From Luidia sarsii (Eukaryota > Echinodermata > Asteroidea > Paxillosida > Luidiidae): a stretch of DNA of 64,000 nt. Shown here piece after piece: positions 28,001 through 40,000 of this stretch. A model generated the notes under the pieces. The model had not been told where the DNA came from. It did no database searches and saw only the letters and a program-made list of their open reading frames with translations. The first letter of the stretch is position 1; each line of letters starts with the position of its first letter. The stretch is taken from NCBI GenBank assembly GCA_949987565.1, contig OX465102.1, positions 15,438,925 to 15,502,924 of the forward strand. Reading direction: 5' to 3'. A program made the translations under genes and the position numbers.

Positions 28001-31000
28001 AAAGACATGCTGAAGTGTAAAAAAAAAAAAAGGCGAGAACCGCTAGGAGGCTGGACCCTAGTTCTAGACTGTAGCTGTTGTTTGAAAAAATAGAAGGCAC
28101 ACGTTTGGTCATTGGTTGAGTGTCTCAATCCAGGGGCTTACATGTACCGGTACATGTATGTGGGTTTTTATGCTGGCTTGACTGTGAGAAGTGGGCTGTC
28201 AATGTTGTCCGACATGCCCGAGGGGAGGCAGGGAGTGTTCTTAACCTGGCCTGATTTGCTCGGTTTGAGGGGGGGGGACGTGACGGGGTTTGGAAGGAGT
28301 AGAGGGGAGGAGGGCTGAGGAAGAGCTCAGGAGAGGTACGGTCGGTGGGATAATCCACAAGGACAACACACTCCCCCCCCCCCCCCCCCCTCCATCCTTG
28401 CATCTTCAATCCCCCGCACTTCCTCCGTGCCTCCTGGAGCAGTCTGATGAGTGCAGCGTGCGTCGGCGTGGAAATCTCAGAAATCTAGAGGGCCCCGATG
28501 TTTCAATCCTACAGATACATCTCAGCCTTTTTCTGCCTGTAAGAAAGTTCCTGCATGAGCGGTCATAATTAAAGGCCCAATACAACACTGGGAAGATCGG
28601 AAAGCATCGATGTCCACAGATTTCCTTCTAATTTACACAGTTAACAGTTTGTAGATGGTCATGATAGAATCCTCATGAATGCTGAAATCTTAAGTTCTGG
28701 GATGCTGTACTTTTCGAGAAATCTTCACTCAAACATCGACAGTTTATTACTCGCAAGTAATTAACTATTTCTTACACTACAGAACGATACGAAAACCATG
28801 AGGGTTTTTTGCCTTTTCCTACTTTCTCAGAATACCATTTGAGCTAAAACATTCGCAGGATATCTTTTTTGAATGCTTAATGGTTTAACACACAAACTGA
28901 GGCAATCTTTTGACTTTTACCAATGTTGTATTGGGCCCTTAAGCCACAAAGTTTGATTATATCGCAGCAAATTAAGTGAGGATGCTGTATAGATGATTAA
29001 ATTTATCTTTTCAAACGCTGCAGTTACTGTGACGGGCCGGTGCTGTGCGCATGACCTCAAACTTTAGAGCCGTTTTTCAAGAAAAGTGGTTTCCGTGACT
29101 GCGCGTTGGCTCGTCGTATTTCTCGCGTCCTAANNNNNNNNNNNNNNNNNNNNNNNNNNNNNNNNNNNNNNNNNNNNNNNNNNNNNNNNNNNNNNNNNNN
29201 NNNNNNNNNNNNNNNNNNNNNNNNNNNNNNNNNNNNNNNNNNNNNNNNNNNNNNNNNNNNNNNNNNNNNNNNNNNNNNNNNNNNNNNNNNNNNNNNNNNN
29301 NNNNNNNNNNNNNNNNNNNNNNNNNNNNNNNNNCAGATGCACGCCAAGTACATGTACATGTAGCAACTAACAAGACGCTACATGTACATGCAGCCTACAC
29401 GTATGTAGTGTGGGGATTGTTTTCAAAGAGGTCAGCATGAGTCATGCTGGACGATCGTTATGCTCAGGGGAGCCACTGTCCAGTCTAGTGTCTGCTCTTT
29501 TAAGGGAATGCAACACTCAAGACAAGCCGTCGACCAAGAAGAAGATCTATTATGACTGCACGGTGTTAGTGTTTGAGGAGCACAGCCTGGATTTCTGTCT
29601 TGGTATTGAAGCTGTTGTTGGTAAAGTGCGCCTGTGAAATTTGATATGAAGTGCCCACAATAAGGGCACTAGGACAGATATAACTGTGGAAACATGAAGA
29701 GTGCGAGATGCAGTCATGTTGTGAATGAGATCACTTTAATATGTAGTTTACAGCGACAAAGCCCCAACACTCCAGAAATAAAAGAAACACTCTTGGAGGG
29801 TTTGCAAACTGTGGGTCGTAAAACACTTCAAAAATTAAAGAAACAATTTTGGAAGGTTTACAAACTTTGGGTTTTGAAAAGGTCCGACCGTCCCAGCTCA
29901 CATTGGACTGTTGGGTTTTGGACTGGTCTAGGTTGGACTGGTCTAGGTTGGACTGGTCTAGGTTGGACTGGTCGAGGTTGGACTGGTCGAGGTTGGACTG
30001 GTCTAGGTTGGACTGGTCTAGGTTGGACTGGTCGAGGTTGGACTGGTCTAGGTTGGACTGGTCGAGGTTGGACTGGTCTAGGTTGGACTGGTCGAGGTTG
30101 GACTGGTCGAGGTTGGACTGGTCGAGGTTGGACTGGTCGAGGTTGGACTGGTCGAGGTTGGACTGGTCGAGGTTGGACTGGTCGAGGTTGGACTGGTCTA
30201 GGTTGGACTGGTCTAGGTTGGACTGGTCGAGGTTGGACTGGTCGAGGTTGGACTGGTCGAGGTTGGACTGGTCTAGGTTGGACTGGTCGAGGCTGGACTG
30301 GTCGAGGTTGGACTGGTCTAGGTTGGACTGGTCAAGGTTGGACTGGTCGAGGTTGGACTGGTCAAGGTTGGACTGGTCTAGGTTGGGCTGGTCGAGGCTG
30401 GACTGGTCGAGGTTGGACTGGTCTAGGTTGGACTGGTCTAGGTTGGACTGGTCGAGGTTGGACTGGTCGAGGTTGGACTGGTCTAGGTTGGACTGGTCGA
30501 GGTTGGACTGGTCGAGGTTGGACTGGTCGAGGTTGGACTGGTCGAGGTTGGACTGGTCGAGGTTGGACTGGTCGAGGTTGGACTGGTCTAGGTTGGACTG
30601 GTCGAGGTTGGACTGGTCGAGGTTGGACTGGTCGAGGTTGGACTGGTCGAGGTTGGACTGGTCTAGGTTGGATTGGTCGAGGTTGGACTGGTCGAGGTTG
30701 GACTGGTCAAGGTTGGACTGGTCAAGGTTGTGTGGGAGTCGCGGGTTCGAATCCCGCCCTGACCTGCCTGAATATTTTTCATCATGCATTGGGCAAAGTA
30801 TTCAGTGTTTACCACGCCGAGCAGGACAGAACCTCATTGAATAACATTCCCCTCAAGGCAAGCATCATGTTAGATCTAAAAAAAACCCAACATTTTTACA
30901 GAACATGCAGCTCCCAGTATCTCTTGTAAATCTCGGACTACTGTTTTCTTCTTCTCGGAATAGCTATTTTTTTTTTTTTGGGGGGGGGGGGTTGTGGACG

Positions 31001-34000
31001 ACGTGGATGAAATATCTGAAGCTCGATCAGATCAGCTTCTGCCTCAGGGCCACGTCCATTTCCCTGTATTCTTTCTGAGGCGACTTCTATAATTCCTCCC
31101 CCTCCTCCTCTCCCCCCTCCCCGTCCGGATTCTCCGATGCGTGGGGATTGTTTTCAAAGAGGTCAGCATGAGTCATGCTGGACGATCGTTATGCTCAGGG
31201 GAGCCACTGTCCAGTCTAGTGTCTGCTCTTTTAAGGGAATGCAACACTCAAGACAAGCCGTCGACCAAGAAGAAGATCTATTATGACTGCACGGTGTTAG
31301 TGTTTGAGGAGCACAGCCTGGATTTCTGTCTTGGTATTGAAGCTGTTGTTGGTAAAGTGCGCCTGTGAAATTTGATATGAAGTGCCCACAATAAGGGCAC
31401 TAGGACAGATATAACTGTGGAAACATGAAGAGTGCGAGATGCAGTCATGTTGTGAATGAGATCACTTTAATATGTAGTTTACAGCGACAAAGCCCCAACA
31501 CTCCAGAAATAAAAGAAACACTCTTGGAGGGTTTGCAAACTGTGGGTCGTAAAACACTTCAAAAATTAAAGAAACAATTTTGGAAGGTTTACAAACTTTG
31601 GGTTTTGAAAAGGTCCGACCGTCCCAGCTCACATTGGACTGTTGGGTTTTGGACTGGTCTAGGTTGGACTGGTCTAGGTTGGACTGGTCTAGGTTGGACT
31701 GGTCGAGGTTGGACTGGTCGAGGTTGGACTGGTCTAGGTTGGACTGGTCTAGGTTGGACTGGTCGAGGTTGGACTGGTCTAGGTTGGACTGGTCGAGGTT
31801 GGACTGGTCTAGGTTGGACTGGTCGAGGTTGGACTGGTCGAGGTTGGACTGGTCGAGGTTGGACTGGTCGAGGTTGGACTGGTCGAGGTTGGACTGGTCG
31901 AGGTTGGACTGGTCGAGGTTGGACTGGTCGAGGTTGGACTGGTCGAGGTTGGACTGGTCGAGGTTGGACTGGTCGAGGTTGGACTGGTCGAGGTTGGACT
32001 GGTCGAGGTTGGACTGGTCGAGGTTGGACTGGTCTAGGTTGGACTGGTCTAGGTTGGACTGGTCGAGGTTGGACTGGTCGAGGTTGGACTGGTCGAGGTT
32101 GGACTGGTCTAGGTTGGACTGGTCGAGGCTGGACTGGTCGAGGTTGGACTGGTCTAGGTTGGACTGGTCAAGGTTGGACTGGTCGAGGTTGGACTGGTCA
32201 AGGTTGGACTGGTCTAGGTTGGGCTGGTCGAGGCTGGACTGGTCGAGGTTGGACTGGTCTAGGTTGGACTGGTCTAGGTTGGACTGGTCGAGGTTGGACT
32301 GGTCGAGGTTGGACTGGTCTAGGTTGGACTGGTCGAGGTTGGACTGGTCGAGGTTGGACTGGTCGAGGTTGGACTGGTCGAGGTTGGACTGGTCGAGGTT
32401 GGACTGGTCGAGGTTGGACTGGTCTAGGTTGGACTGGTCGAGGTTGGACTGGTCGAGGTTGGACTGGTCGAGGTTGGACTGGTCGAGGTTGGACTGGTCT
32501 AGGTTGGATTGGTCGAGGTTGGACTGGTCGAGGTTGGACTGGTCAAGGTTGGACTGGTCAAGGTTGTGTGGGAGTCGCGGGTTCGAATCCCGCCCTGACC
32601 TGCCTGAATATTTTTCATCATGCATTGGGCAAAGTATTCAGTGTTTACCACGCCGAGCAGGACAGAACCTCATTGAATAACATTCCCCTCAAGGCAAGCA
32701 TCATGTTAGATCTAAAAAAAACCCAACATTTTTACAGAACATGCAGCTCCCAGTATCTCTTGTAAATCTCGGACTACTGTTTTCTTCTTCTCGGAATAGC
32801 TATTTTTTTTTTTTTGGGGGGGGGGGGTTGTGGACGACGTGGATGAAATATCTGAAGCTCGATCAGATCAGCTTCTGCCTCAGGGCCACGTCCATTTCCC
32901 TGTATTCTTTCTGAGGCGACTTCTATAATTCCTCCCCCTCCTCCTCTCCCCCCTCCCCGTCCGGATTCTCCGATGCGTTCCCTCCCGTGTTATTTTTTGG
33001 CCGCCCAAGTCCGTTGAGGTGTCCTCTTGCCTCTCCTCAGCCCCCGACCGCTCCCTCGAGGGGAAAGCGAGAGGGAGGAATACATTGTCGGTGTCTGGCA
33101 GTTTTTTCCCCGAGGACTGTCCACGACCGGAGACCGGCAACCGTTTTTTTTTAATTTTTTTTTTTTAATGAATATTATGTTTGGCAAATCCTGGATGTGT
33201 TGGCTTGATGTCCCATGGACTGCGAGTCGGATATTTAGATCCTTGCAAATTGCAATGAATGATGAGAACTGTAATATTGTATGTTATTTTGTCCTTGTCC
33301 TTGTAAATTGTATTGAATTTGTAAATAGGGGGAAAAAATACACACACACACACACACAAAAAACAGACAGTCATACTGGGAAGTGGCCCAAGGCTTAGTG
33401 ACTGGTATGACCACAATGCGATTCTCATAACTTCTTGTAAAAAAATTATTTTCCCTTTCGATCTTTCCCTCTACTAAGCCCTCACCTACATGTATTCCCT
33501 GCCCTCTCCTATGATCTCACCCCATTTGAGACAGTTGGACTGGAAGGGTATTTGCACTCATGCCCTGGTTTGATTGACTCTACTCAGCATTCTGACCACC
33601 AATAATCAGCCGTTCAGATGGGGGAGGGGGTGAGAGGAGAGAGGGGGGGGGGTTCCCAAGTATTTAACTATCTTTGCCGGGGTGGGGAGCCACTCAGAAC
33701 CATTGAACCATTATGCCACATGTACATGTACATGTAGTTAAATACTTCTTCCTGGTAAGTTATCAGAATACTGGAACATCTGAACAAGATCTGAACAAGT
33801 AGCGGGCTCATGCCTTAATTCAGTCAGTCTTTCCTTGCTGTATTCAAAAATTGTTTAAAACAAATTTCATTTTCTTTGTTTGTTTTGAAATAAATGAATT
33901 TCCTAATGGTTTCCATTCCCCCCCCTCATTTGTCCAGTTTCCGGACAGGTAGAGGCATTGGCTACTCTGGCCACTTCATGGGCTCCTGTCTGGTCATCAC

Positions 34001-37000
34001 CGCGGTCAAGATCAAAGGCAAAGGGTTCCAGCACTGCATCAAGCACGATTTCCAGCCCAGAAAGGTACGTGGGCGCACTGTAGGACATGGTGCTTGAGTG
34101 CTGGTGAGATGGGCACCCTTGCTATATATATATATAATGACAAAGGTGCTGGACGGGTCTGCAACTTGGCTCGTTAAGAAGGGGCCAGAAAGGTCTGCAC
34201 CTTGGTTCATTAAGAAGGTGCCAGAAAGGTCCGCACCTTGGCTCTTTAAGAAGGTGCCAGAAAGGTCTGCACCTTGTTTCATCAAGGTGTCAGAAAGGTC
34301 TGCAATTTGGCTCATTAAGAAGGTGCCAGAAAGGTCTGCACCTTGGCTCATTAAGAAGGTGCCTGAAAGGTCTGCACCTTGGTTCATCAATAAGGTGCCA
34401 GAAAGGTCCGCACCTTGGCTCTTTAAGAAGGGGCCAGAAAGGTCTGCACCTTGGTTTATCAAGGTGCCAGAAAGGTCCGCACCTTGGCTCTTTAAGAAGG
34501 TGCCAGAAAGGTCTGCACCTTGGTTAATTGTGAGGTGCTGGAAAGGTCTGCACCTTGGCTCATCAAGAAGGTGCCAGAAAGGTCCGCACCTTGGTTCATC
34601 AATAAGGTGCCAGAAAGGTCCACACCTTGCCTCATTAAGAAGGTGCCGTAAAGGTCCCCACCTTGGTTCATCAAGATGGTGCCAGAAAGGTCCGCACCTT
34701 GGTTCATCAATAAGGTGCCAGAAAGGTCCGCACCTTGGTTCATCAAGAAGGTACCAGAAAGGTCCGCACCTTGGCTCAACAAGAAGGTGCCAGAAAGGTC
34801 CGCACCCCGGTTCATTGGGAGATGCCAGGATGGTATGAACCTCACCTCATTCAGAGGTGCCTCAAAGATGAACTATTCATCCGGCATGCACCTGTACTTG
34901 TGCAAATAACCCAACCAGTCATTATTGTGTCGATCTGATCTCTCAGTGGAACATGGTCACCGTGGTGCACATCTACAACAGGTGGAGGACCAGTGAGATC
35001 CGTTGCTTTGTCAACGGTGAGCTGGTGTCGTCGGGGGAGATGCAGTGGCACGTGGCTGCCAGCGAGGTGAGATTGTTTGAACCGTCCTGCTTGGTGGGAC
35101 AGGGTCATACGTGAAATGCTAAATGATACAGCATTTACATACTATCAAGCGGACATTGGCAGTCCGACTTCAGTATTGTCTCTCAAGTACCACACACTTG
35201 TAAGAGTAATCGCTACACAACTGGTAGTGATGCATCTTTTTGTTGACCCTGGTGATTGTCAGGTGGTAGGTATGGCTGACAGTCGGCTCAACATGTGGCT
35301 GACTGACAGTTGGTCAGTGATCAGTTCCTCTGGCGATGGTTAGATGTAGTCCACAGCCAGACATAGTCCACGGCTTCATGTATTACAGTTCAGATTTCCC
35401 AAGCACATTTCTAGGCATCTTTTTTCTAAAGTTCTATTAATGTTGCTGTGTGTACTCTTTGCCTGTTGTATTTTGGTTTTGTGAGATTTTTGAATTCCCT
35501 CCAGCGCTGTTTGTCATTCTTGACCGTAGTTGATGGGATTGGGTTTTGTATATATATATATATAACAAAAAAAGAATGACTGCTGTGCTGATGGGTACAG
35601 TAATTGACTTCCGAATGGTGAATGACTGATTGATAGTTTTTATCAGTTGGTCGGATGACAAGTTTTTACAATGTATCAATCAAAAGATTAAAGTGATCAA
35701 AGGATTGATTGAATGATCAAAGGATTGATTGAATGATCAAAGGATTGATTGAATGATCAAAGGATTGATTGAATGATCAAAGGATTGATTGAATGATCAA
35801 AGGATTGATTGATTAATTGATTGATCATTTCATTGTTCATTGTTTGGTTGACCAGTGTATTTATTCATTGATAAACATTGTTTGATATATCCTTGAGTTA
35901 TCATTTTTCGCTGATGGATTAATCAATGAATTGGGAAATTTGATTTTTTTCTTCTTTCTTCCTGGATGGGCCCGCAGCCGTTTGACAAATGCTTCTTGGG
36001 CTCGGCACCCACAGCGGATAAGGAGAGGACTTTCTGTGGCCAGATGTCCTCTGTCTACCTGTTCAGCGAAGCCCTCTCCCAGCATCAGGTGCACGCCATG
36101 TTCCTGCTTGGACCAAACTACAGGGTGAGCTTTGCAGTCGGGGGACGATGTGACAAGCTAGTTCCCGTTAAATTAGACTTAAGGCTTTGCATGGTGGGTG
36201 AATCAATATAGGAAGGTTCGCGGTGACGCCATGTTTATAAGGTCTCTTATAGAAGAGGTGTGGTCCTGAAAAGAACCTGAGTGATAACTCAACGTTCCGG
36301 CAAGTATGCTCTGGCCGTCATCAGGAGAGAAAACCCCCAAATGATAACTCGACGTTCCGGCCAGTAAGCTCTGGCCGTCATCAGGAAAAATTCTCCCGAT
36401 GACGGCCAGAGCATACTGGTCGAAACGTCGAGTCACCACTCAGGTTCTTTTCATAACCACACCTCTTCTTTAAGAGACGTCTTAAGAGACCTCTTCTTTA
36501 AGAGACTGTATACATGGTGTCAAAACTTCCTATATTAGTCCCTGTTAGTCTGACTGACGAATAACAACAGCTTCATATGGATCATAGATTAGATTAGATT
36601 AGATTAGATTAGATTAGATTAGATTGATTGATTGCCACCTCAGTAAAATGCTCTGGGATTAAGGCCTGCTACAAGAATTAAGATTAATTAAGAGCAAATT
36701 GAAAGATTGGCAAAGAAGAATTAGCACTGGTACGTTAATCCAGAGGTCTCGGGTTCAAGTCCCGGTCCAGTCAAACTTTCCTTTTTTCCAATTTTTCAAT
36801 TTGTTCAGAATTTGTTTGACTTGATTTGAAGAAAAATGCTGCATCCACTTTGTGTGATTTTTGAGCTGCTGTAGCCAGGTTTACAACAATTAGTTGTTTG
36901 TATCTGAATGAAAGCGGGGGTGTGATCCCTGGAGATACGTGACAATTAATGGTTGAATTGCTTCTGACTGGCACCTCCACTCCGTCCAGTCAACTGCCAA

Positions 37001-40000
37001 TTTCTCAACTGCCAATTTCTCAATATTTATCAATAAGAGTACACTATGTGTACAAGTTAGTCTAACCTGGCGCAATCAGAAGCCTGTGCGGCTTTTGTTA
37101 TACTGCATTTTGTTTTGTAATATGGGCTTTAAAGTCACGGTTTTACAACTTGGACATTTGTACTGCCCAAATTTGGAGGACCCAATGCGTAGTGTCAACG
37201 CCGCCATAAATATGACAGATTCCCAGAATGAACATGTTCTTAGAAAGGGGTGTTAGGTTTAGATGTAACCCTGGCCATTTTCTCACACCCAGAGTCACTT
37301 CAAGTTCCACTCGGAGAGCGACGTCAGCCTGTCGGAGCACTACAAGAAGGTCCTGTACGACGGCAAGATGACCAACAACATCGTGTTCCTGTACAGCCCT
37401 GCGGCCACTGAGTCCCAGCTCTGCCTGGACTCCTCCCCCAAGGGCAACGTCTCCTACTTTGTGCATTCCCCTCACGCCCTCATGGTGCAGGTGAGTCTGT
37501 CGGGAGTCGGGATTTAAGGGGGGGGGGAGGTCAAGAGGTCATGGGGATAGGGGCTGAGGGTCCAGAGGCCGTGGGGGGATAAGGGTCTCTTGCCGAAGGC
37601 TGGCTGATCATTGTGGGTTTTTTTTTGTCATTGTTATTTTGTACGTAAACCACGGCATCACAGAACATATTCAAAACTGGCACTTTGTGAACTAAGTCAC
37701 CTGATGTAGAGACTCACCATAATACCAATTAGTGACTGTCTTTCCGAAGACAGTCCACTCTGTCTGTCTGTCTGTCTGTCTGTCAGCTTGTTTTCTTATT
37801 TTTTTCTCTTGATATCCTTTTTCTGTTCTCTTTCTTTGTCTCATACTCATTCATTCACTCTCTCCCCCGTCTGTTCTTGTGTGTAGGACGTGCGCGCCAT
37901 TGTCACACATTCCATCCACAGCACCCTGCATTCCATCGGCGGCATCCACATGATCTTTCCCCTCTTCACCCAGCTGGACTTTGTCCAGGCAGCCACTGAG
38001 GACGGCCAGGAGGACTGCATCGATCCCATGGTCTGGTGAGTCTGTCTGGCGGCAGGAGTCGTTAATACATTGTGTACTTTCTGTCTTGTCCGTTCCCTGA
38101 TCTGGAAGACTGTGTTGAAGGGGGGGGCCACGGATCACTGTACAACCAGCTCTCTCCATTCCCCCCTTTTTTTCTCTGATACCGACACTGCGTGACTGAA
38201 TGCAATCGGTAGACAGGCCTGATTACAATTGGTAGACAGAGTCATCACACACTAGCCCTTTGACCACCCACATCTGGTGACTGAATGCAATTGGTAGACA
38301 GGGTCATCATACACCAACCCTTTGACCACCCACAGCAGGTGACAAAATACAATTTGTAGACAGGGTCATCACACACCAACCCTTTGTCCACCCACACCAG
38401 GTGACTGAATACAATTGGTAGACAGGGTCATCACACACCAACCCTTTGTCCACCCACACCAGGTGACTGAATACAATTGGTAGACAGAGTTATAATGCAC
38501 CAATGCTTGGTCTATGCACACCAGGTGACTGAATACACTATGGCTATCACACAACAACACTTGTTACATATACCTAAACCAAGTGATGGAATACAATTGG
38601 TAGACTGAGTTATTCTCTCTTCTCATTGCCTTGCTCATTCTCAGAAGAGATGAATTACACTTTGCACCGATTATTTGCACTGTTACTTTGAATAATGTGC
38701 CATTTTCCAAACTCGCTAAACAATCAGTAGCAATGAACACCTGCGAAATGAATCAATACGATCAGCCTACATGTACATGTATATGTACAAGCAAGTCAAA
38801 CCTGGCACAAGCGCAGGTCTGGCGCTCTGAATTCGGCGGTCGCAGCGTGAAGTGTTTAACACACAGTAGGTCATTTTTGAAATGAAGGCTTAAGCCGCGT
38901 CTCCACTGGACTTATTGTGGTCAAAGTAACCGAGCTGATGGTTACTTTAACCATTTTAAGTCCAGTGGAAGCGGCCCATGCAGTTAGATCTCCTCTCGGT
39001 CACTGTAACCGAGCCAAATGGTTACTTTTTACCGGCCAACCTCTGCCCAGTAAAAGTGACCAGGTAAGTTTATCCGAGCCGATTAGTCCAGTGGAAACGG
39101 GCTTGGCTTGTGCTTAGGCTTCGGTCGTATTTCTCCCACCCGTTATAATGACACAGGCTTCTAGAAACAAGCCCCAGTTCCTCAGTGAATACTCTATACT
39201 TAACAAGCCAACAAAGTCGGCGACAAACCACAGCCTATACTCGTGCAGTATTATTATACATTTATTATTATACATTTATTTCTCATTCATGGCGTAATAA
39301 TGTAGGAAAGGAAAAACTAAGAAACAAAACACAATATACCTTCGGTGATCAGATAAAAAAAAAAAATAAAAAAAAAGTTGACTGTACATGTATTTAGTAT
39401 AGGTGAGGCTACTTTGTTCACTAACCCAAATAGCTACTACGTATGCATATTTATCCAGCCGACAGGCTTAATCGCTAAAAAGATTAATCAACCAACGAGC
39501 GCCCTCTCGGGGCCCTACCCGCCATGCTACGTCATGAATCCGCCATGATGCTTCCTCTTGTTTCTAGCGACGGACAGCGTGCAGAAGCAAAAATATTTTG
39601 ACGAGTTTATACATTATAAGGCCACAGTATTGTCAGGTTTTGTCAGGGGGAGATAAAGCCTGAGCCCCAGCCTGATCCATGGATTCCTTTCCGGATCCAT
39701 GGATTTGTAAAGGGTCCACAGCCTCATGGAGATGTACCGGTACTGACTGACTGAGTTTTTTGTGTGTGCTTGTGTCGGCAGTCCCCTTCTCCTCCATCTA
39801 CTGTGCGACCTTCTGAAGGGCTCCATGTCTACTCAGCAGCAGATGGTGCAGGGACGAGGCTTTGTCATCCTGGGATACCTCCTGCAAAAAGTGAGTCTTC
39901 CTCCCTGTAATGTTTACATCCGCATGCATTTATCACCTTACACAGCATGTGATGTAGAGCAAGGTACAGTACTTGACCTCTGACCTTATACACATATATA

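Larger units (their letters stand above)
24849..33937 (+). other. Intron 2 of window (9.1 kb, contains assembly gap)
   Basis: Bounded by donor gtaagt and acceptor tgtccag. It holds the CCCTCT and GGGA/GATG satellites, GTACAT palindromes, a TTAA-flanked inverted-repeat element, a 200-base run of N and the 1.7/1.8-kb tandem duplication. 32977-33937 contains T-rich and CA-rich simple sequence only. Confidence 0.85.

Noticed and set aside
29694..32765. Plus- and minus-strand open frames of 330-446 codons in the 15-bp arrays
   Set aside because: The frames are almost entirely 5-residue repeats (GWTGR, LDWSR, NLDQS) open in several frames at once, in a SINE-derived minisatellite within an intron.
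29700..32770. Tandem array considered as a CRISPR
   Set aside because: Contiguous 15-bp units without spacers, in eukaryotic intronic DNA next to a SINE.
34140..34865. 36-bp repeat with CRISPR-like unit length
   Set aside because: Units abut directly with no unique spacers, and the units diverge. It is a minisatellite within an NBEA intron.
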